A stretch of DNA of 64,000 nucleotides from Marisa cornuarietis (taxonomy: Eukaryota; Mollusca; Gastropoda; Architaenioglossa; Ampullariidae): positions 1 through 64,000 of the forward strand of contig SMMW01000524.1 in assembly GCA_004794655.1 (NCBI GenBank), in the 5' to 3' direction. The notes under the pieces were generated by a model. The model was not told the origin of the DNA. It did no database searches and saw only the letters and a program-made list of their open reading frames with translations. The first letter of the stretch is position 1, and every line of letters starts with the position of its first letter. The position numbers were made by a program, and so were the translations under genes. Below, piece by piece: positions 58,201 through 64,000 of the stretch.

Positions 58201-60480
58201 GGGAAAGGATTGTGAAACGGCGAGAAAGAATGCAGGGGAAGGGGTTAGGGTGTGGAGAAACACTGGGTGGGGTACAGTCGGCAATCAACAAGTTATGGTT
58301 ACACTGTATTGCGAAAGCGCGAAAAGTTATGATGTGTAGAAGTATGTAGCGAGCAGGAAAGGTGGGAGAATATATGTATGTATAGACGAAAGTGGGGTAG
58401 GGCCGTGGGACTTACTTGACAGCAACTACGAAGTTTGTTAAGGCCCCACTACCTGTGGCGGCTGTCTGCTTCTAGATTTGCTGTTGTCGTTGTTGCGTTG
58501 TTGCGACTGACTTCACTGTTTGATACATAGTCTTGTTCGTGGACATCGCATCAAAGTTTGATCAACTCCAAAAAAGAGATAAGCCAGTAACTAAAGTAGT
58601 CTTATAGAAGTCTCTGATTATGCCTATCAGAAAGAAAGAAAGTAAGAAAGAAAGACTTGTGACGGTTCACCACTGTACTTCATGCCTCGTTATCAACCTA
58701 AGATGTCGCTCAGCACACCTGGGAAAAAATCGTGGGTGTATTTTACTCCGTGGTATGCACAGGGACACGTGATGGTAACGAGATGCTAATACTCTGTGCT
58801 CCAGTGTGCACGTAGGCTGCCACCAGGCTTAAAGCCCACCCCGAGACACATAAGAAATAAAGCTTAATGTTGCTTGCAAGTTAACGCGGTAATTAGTTTG
58901 CTACAAACTTACATTGTGAAATTTTATTTTTATTTGCTATAAAATCTCATTACACTGACCTAAACTATAACTACACGTCGTTGAAACCGTGCAGCCCTTC
59001 CCCCCTCAAAATTCTTGACAGTATTGTGCCTATGAAACACGGTAGGCACACCTTTAAAAAGACTTATTCTGATGGATGTTTTTTACTTTATACTTTTTAT
59101 GTTGGTGTGTATTACACTAAGGTCATCATTAACAAAGGAAGGCGCAGAAACCCATACATCAGCGGTCTGCTACACCAGGTGTGTTGACAGACGAGGAGTT
59201 ACATGTATATTTATGAAGTAGGTGTAGAGGCAATACATGCCCCTGGTCTGCTGAACTGTAAACCGAAACTATCTCTAGGTTAAACGAACCAACGAACGTA
59301 ACAAATTTCAGCAACTGATCCTCGGAGATACAGTACAGTACTACAAAACAGTACCATGCACAGAAAGAGATCAGACTCATGACTTCACTGAAGCCCTCGG
59401 TACACCTATTTAAGGAATAGCCTTTCTACTGGTTAAAGCCTTAAAAATATATACGTATCCACGTACAATCGTGAAGTCAGTGTTTCTACCCTCTTTGTGC
59501 TCATGAGATGTTTGTAGGTGGGTATCTCGAGAATCGAAGGGGCGTCTCCCCCGGATTTGATGAAATAAACATCGTGTACTGAGTTCTACTGAGTGATTAG
59601 AAAATAAAAAGTTATGCACTGTAGTAGACCTTTAACTTACGCACGAGACAGTTGAGTGCTTTTTATTCTGAAGGCCTCCAGCTCTGGACAGTGGATAGAA
59701 ACATTAGGTCATTATCCATCGTCGGCGCCAGTTTGAAAAAAGAGGTTCAATGTCAGTACATTAACTCTCCTAGTCCTGGGTTCAGTTTCCCTGACAAGCA
59801 TCCTGTAAGTAGCGGTCCCTTTTGATTAGTGCGAGCTGAACACTCCTTACAAGTCGTTTGCAGCACTCAGCAGATAGTTCCGCTGTTGATTTTGTTATCA
59901 TGACGATGATATATATCATGCAGTAAATAGCTGACTGTCAAGGCGAGAGAGAGAGAGAGAAGGAGGAAGGAGCAGCGTTCGACTGAAATGTTCTTGTCCT
60001 GCATTATTTTGTGGGGGAGGGGGAGTCGCAGCCTTGAAAACAGGTTTTGTATGCAACTGGAAGCAACTTTCCAGGCGAGGAGCCCCGTAGTGTCTTAATG
60101 ACAAACACTTTAGAGATGATTTGGCCGTTTTATTGTGACAGGTTGTTTATAAAGCTCGTCAGCACATACTAGAACTGAAACTAGAAAACGTGAGAAATAA
60201 AAATGCTTTTGACTTCTTTCTCATAGTTCCGAGTCACTCCTCCTACTCATCATCATCTCCCCGACCCTCCTTCCGCTTCTACAGTAGCAACAGTAACAAC
60301 AACAACAACAACAAATTATTTGCTATAATTGTCATTGTGAAGTTTTTCAAGTTAACGACATTTTAAGTAAAGTTTATCCGATGACTATTTGATTCTCGTT
60401 TATCATGAAGTCTTGTCTACCGGACACTAAAGTCAGACAATGCGGATGTTGTTGTTCTCGTTAACCTTTTTTTTTTTTTT
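55263..60480. other. Long stretch without a recognised gene
   Basis: Simple sequence only: (CACT)n/(CA)n near 56460-56490, (AAAG)n-type sequence near 58630-58655, (AG)n near 59946-59960, (AAC)n near 60295-60313 and poly-T at 60470-60481. No exon could be supported. Confidence 0.45.
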
Positions 60481-60481
60481 T

Positions 60482-60850
60482 GGTGTCACTTTTGGAGGTC
60501 AGCTTTCGAGGTAAAACTGCCAGTCATCAGCAAAACATCTACATATCCGTACAGCTTGATGTCAAGGGGCATCAATGACGATCTCACCTTCGTTCTCAGT
60601 TCCTGGATGAGCCTGCTTTCCCGTAGGATATGATCCCGGGTTTGTTCTGCTTCTCCACAGGAGCACATCGAGGATGGTACCAGGTGGATCTTGATGTAAA
60701 GGTGGTGCTTTACTTTGTTGTGCCGTGTCCCGAGGCGGAAAAAATTATCACCTGGTCTGATCTGGACAGGTGATGGTAGCTTTCTGGTGGCCTGGATGGT
60801 CTGTGCAAAGCCTTGACGATGGTCTAGGCTAGGCTTACCTTGTTTTCATC
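60482..60850 (-). mobile_element. Non-LTR retrotransposon 3' fragment
   Basis: The minus strand reads FFRLGTRHNKVKHHLY, then MCSCGEAEQTRDHILRES: the conserved C-terminal C-x-C...HIL region that follows the RNase H or RT of jockey-type LINEs. Stops and frame breaks bracket it. It ends in a T-rich stretch on the plus strand at about 60469, consistent with a poly-A tail. Confidence 0.75.
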
Positions 60851-62526
60851 CTGCCTGGTTTCAGCTCCTGATAGTCAGGCGTTTCTCATGCATCAATGTT
60901 TGTCGAGATGTTCTTCTTTTTTCATTACATCATCAGTGCGTCATCTGACTTAGAAACCTTTTTGACTTCATGATAAACGAGAATCAAATAGTCATCGGTA
61001 TAACTTTGCTTGTGTAGACAGAGTGCAGAATGCCATGCTATTGTCCCGTGGCAAGCTAGGTACAGTCAATACCCCAGTAAGAGTGAATACCCGCCAGTTA
61101 GGTTGTGACAGTTACACGTAGCAGATGAAAGGCCAGTTTAACAGTGTCTCGAGGTTTTTGCTTTACAAAACTCCGATCCGTTAGCTTCGACAGCCTTTAT
61201 GCTCAAAGTATGTTGCTGAAAGGCTACGAAAATTAAAATGAAGGGGCCAGAACTGACTTCTGACCGAGTTGCGTGCTCTTGCAAGCAGACATTTTTATTT
61301 GCTTGCAACTGTACATCTTTGTTTGCTGACAGCTACACTTCTTTGATTATGTTCTATTTTCAGCCTTGAGGATGGGAAAAAAGGGTCATTTTCGTAAAAA
61401 GGTGTTTTTGTTTTAGAGGTCTGTTTCATAGATCAAAATCTGTTTCCTGAATGATATTACGTGTAAATGTGCCTGATTGTTAGTCTAAACACAACGAAGC
61501 CTTTAAAAAATATTTAAAATTTTCATCCACCGAGCGATCAACCCATTTACAGCAACTCATCCCTTATGCCATCTTAAAAGATTTCTAGGAGCAGATGTTT
61601 ATAAATATTACACCAATGAAACTGAACACATTTTAAAGTGTTACGAAATTTAATGACGAAAACCCAAAATTGATGTCTGTGAAAAATGAAAATCCTTTTC
61701 CAGATAAACTGACGAATCTTAATCCACCATTTCTTCCACAAGGGGCCTACCGTTAGTCTACAGTGCTAGACACCGAGGTAAGAAGGGGGAGTTAAAGTAC
61801 CATGCGATGCCTCACGTCTGCCACAAACGGTTACACGAAGTATAGGCCTGCAGTGCCAGGACCCCAGAAAATGACTTCATTCACCCTTTGCAACACCATT
61901 TCCTTTCACCACAAGCGTGCCGCGCCGAACAGTCAAGAGAGAAAAATTGCACTTTATATCTCAACAAACACGGGTTGGTGGGCGGAATAGATAAAAGCCT
62001 TGAAATGAATTGCAGACGCCGGCAGCCTGGAAATCTGAAGAAGTGGGGGGGGGGGTGGGGGTAAGGAAACGAGGTGAAGAGGCTAGGTTAGGTGCCGGGA
62101 GGTTGGCTGGCTGGCTGGCTAGTGGAGGTGGTGATGGAAACTTGAATGAATCATTACTGTGACACAAAAGTGTTTACTTAAGAACGTTACAAACAGTTTA
62201 TTTTAATAAGGCGAACTCTTAGCGCCGACATGAATTGAAGTGTTAAAAGATGGCGGGAAGCTGGCGGCCTGTTAACAGATGTTTCTTACAACTCGCACGG
62301 AAGAAGGGAAGAGACTAATAAGGTAGCCAAGTGAACAGCATCGGCCTCTTCTCGTTCACTCTTTTCGTCTCTCGACCTTTAACTCCATTTAAAAATGACG
62401 AAGACGACACTAAAACCAGATCGCTGGATACCTCAGTGTGTGTGTGTTACATTAAAGAATATCCGTGTAGGACAACGAACTTTTTTCTAATCGATTCAAC
62501 TGTTGAAAATGGGATACCTAACTCTC
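60851..62526. other. Region without a recognised gene
   Basis: A poly-G tract lies at about 62044-62064 and (GGCT)n at about 62103-62119. Nothing coding was recognised. Confidence 0.45.
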
Positions 62527-62640
62527 TGGGTACCTGACTCCATAGAGGGTTTGGAAAGGTAAGGCAGCGAGGGCGAGAAGTACACCACCGTCACAAAAAA
62601 GCTGACCTCGAGGAAAGTGGAGTATCTAATAAGATAAGGC
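62527..62640 (+). repeat. SINE body, left arm of an inverted pair
   Basis: GGTACCTGACTCCATAGAGG, then AAAGGTAAGGCAGCGAGGGC. It matches the complement of 62685-62795, the same SINE in opposite orientation about 45 bp away. Confidence 0.8.
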
Positions 62641-62684
62641 TAAATGTCATCCCCTAAACTTTTCAGGTCGTTGGAGGTTGAGGT

Positions 62685-62885
62685 GTTAGAGACCTCACTT
62701 TTTGAATTTCTCGGGGGCCAGCTTTACGTGAGGGCGGTGCCCATCTCCTCTCCCTCGCTACCTGACTTTTTCCGACCTTCTACGGAGTCAGGTACCATTC
62801 CCGCCAGCTGGCTCGACTGGGGGCGACTTTGTTGCGCTAATCGGGTATTGAACCAGAGCGCATTTAGTTCGAACGCCATAACCAT
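62685..62885 (-). repeat. tRNA-derived SINE, right arm of the inverted pair
   Basis: On the minus strand a head with GGTTCAATACCCGATTAGCG (B-box-like) leads into GGTACCTGACTCCGTAGAAG and AGGTAGCGAGGGAGAGG. Longer than the left arm because the head is kept. Confidence 0.75.
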
Positions 62886-63527
62886 CTATCAAGCATACAT
62901 CTCTGTGTGGTATCTAATACCTCGCTCCCCATCGACCGAAAGGTTACGGGGCTACCTTGACCTACATTTTATAATAACACTTGCATTCGTGTACATGCAT
63001 GCTCGACCACACACACACACACATAAGTTTTACAATCACACATGGCTATTTACTTATATATGCGCGAGCAAGAATGCACGCACACACAGATTCGCACCCA
63101 CTTACCGATTGTAATTTTGACAACAGACGGATGTTCAGTGTTGACAGGTCACTGGCCGTAGCGAGGTTTTCGTGCAGTGACCTCAGCAAGTCAGCCCGTC
63201 AGGTGAGGTCAGCCCCTGCCTTGTCTACTCACTATACAGTGTTTCCCAATAAAGCCAGCGCACAGGACACTGGGCCAGTACCTGTTGTATACCTGCGCCG
63301 AGTAACGGTGAGGCCAGCCCACGTGACCTACTTTGACGTCCATACTTAATTCTCTCTCCTTTCTACCTGTCTACCTGTCTACCCCGAATTCACAACTGGT
63401 GGCATTTGATGATCGCATGGATTTGTTTCTCTCCCTCTCTCATTTTTTTTTTTTTTTTTTTTTTTGCAATGTCTGTCTGAGACGTGTTCTGTGTGTGTGT
63501 GTGTGAGAGAGAAAGAGAGAGAGAGAG

Positions 63528-63579
<52 letters not shown>

Positions 63580-64000
63580 TGTGTGTTTTTTGAGAGAAAA
63601 AGAGAATGTGTTTATTTTCGCGTGCTTGTGTGTGCATGTGTTTAGTTTCTTCTTTTTTTTTAAAAAAAAAAACTCTTTCCCCCTCATTTCTGCCTTTCAT
63701 TTTCTCTTTCGCTTGTCTGTCCGTCTATCCATCTCTATCCATCTGTTTTGTCTATAAATAAAGGAGATAAGATGAAATCAACAAGCATTGGTGTAAAATC
63801 GACTTGCTGTACGTGCAAGTCCTCATGTTTCGAGGTGGAGAGTTCGTGCGAGGGTGCCCTTTCGCACCAGGTATGCGCTTATCGGGGTGGCCAACGCTGC
63901 AACATCAAAACACGACGATCTGTATGTACTACATACCTCCGTGATCAAATGTTTTATGGAGAGATCTCGAGAGTGGCTGAGGGGGGGGGGACTGTTTGCT
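62886..64000. other. Region without a recognised gene
   Basis: A poly-T at about 63441-63465 and a compound (TG)n-(GA)n-(TG)n-(GA)n tract at about 63490-63580 dominate. No coding feature could be supported up to the window end. Confidence 0.5.

Noticed and set aside
1..64000. CRISPR arrays, bacterial operons, phage-like systems
   Set aside because: Spliced genes, LINEs, SINEs and dinucleotide satellites show nuclear animal DNA; the tandem repeats are minisatellites without spacers.

Overview
The window is intron-rich animal DNA. It holds three recognisable protein genes, and the rest is repeats and apparently non-coding sequence. All three gene models were assembled by hand: every intron is GT-AG, the reading phase is kept across every junction, and each summed length is an exact multiple of three. 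The repeat load (RTE- and jockey-like LINE 3' ends, tRNA-type SINEs, short inverted-repeat elements, long TG/CA tracts) and the gene types suggest an invertebrate, most likely a lophotrochozoan such as a mollusc. That placement is inference; no marker gene fixes it.

Layout. 1-8 kb: two decayed LINE fragments (minus strand), a candidate TIR element and a TG-rich satellite. 8.49-17.38 kb (+): a complete nine-exon KLHL10-like gene (BTB, BACK, six kelch repeats; 592 aa), with two perfect CRE palindromes just upstream. 18.23-18.33 kb: a stray copy of the intron 6/exon 7 junction of that gene. 27.81-18.45 kb (-): a complete ten-exon Delta/Jagged-type Notch ligand (signal peptide, MNNL, DSL, only two EGF repeats, transmembrane helix, cytoplasmic tail of about 339 aa; 772 aa). 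A 1,250-bp solo LTR with a matching 5-bp target duplication lies in its last intron. 37.27-33.59 kb (-): a three-exon globin (179 aa) with the two classical globin intron phases, an N-terminal extension and an N-myristoylation-type start. A THAP-like zinc-finger fragment on the opposite strand lies in its second intron, and a TTAA-bounded MITE in its first.

37.3-64 kb: no convincing protein gene. This part holds MITE copies related to ones further left, SINEs (one pair forming an inverted repeat), LINE 3' ends, three minisatellites and many dinucleotide tracts.

The KLHL10-like and Notch-ligand genes converge tail to tail with about 1.1 kb between stop codons. The ligand and the globin lie in tandem on the minus strand. 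Nothing shows that the three act together. By family knowledge KLHL10 is a spermatid CUL3 adaptor, DSL proteins activate Notch on neighbouring cells, and acylated globins of the globin X type work at membranes. I see no bacterial-style operon, CRISPR array, tRNA or rRNA gene. The observations most worth follow-up are the EGF-poor ligand with its duplicated tail motif, the membrane-type globin and the CRE cluster.
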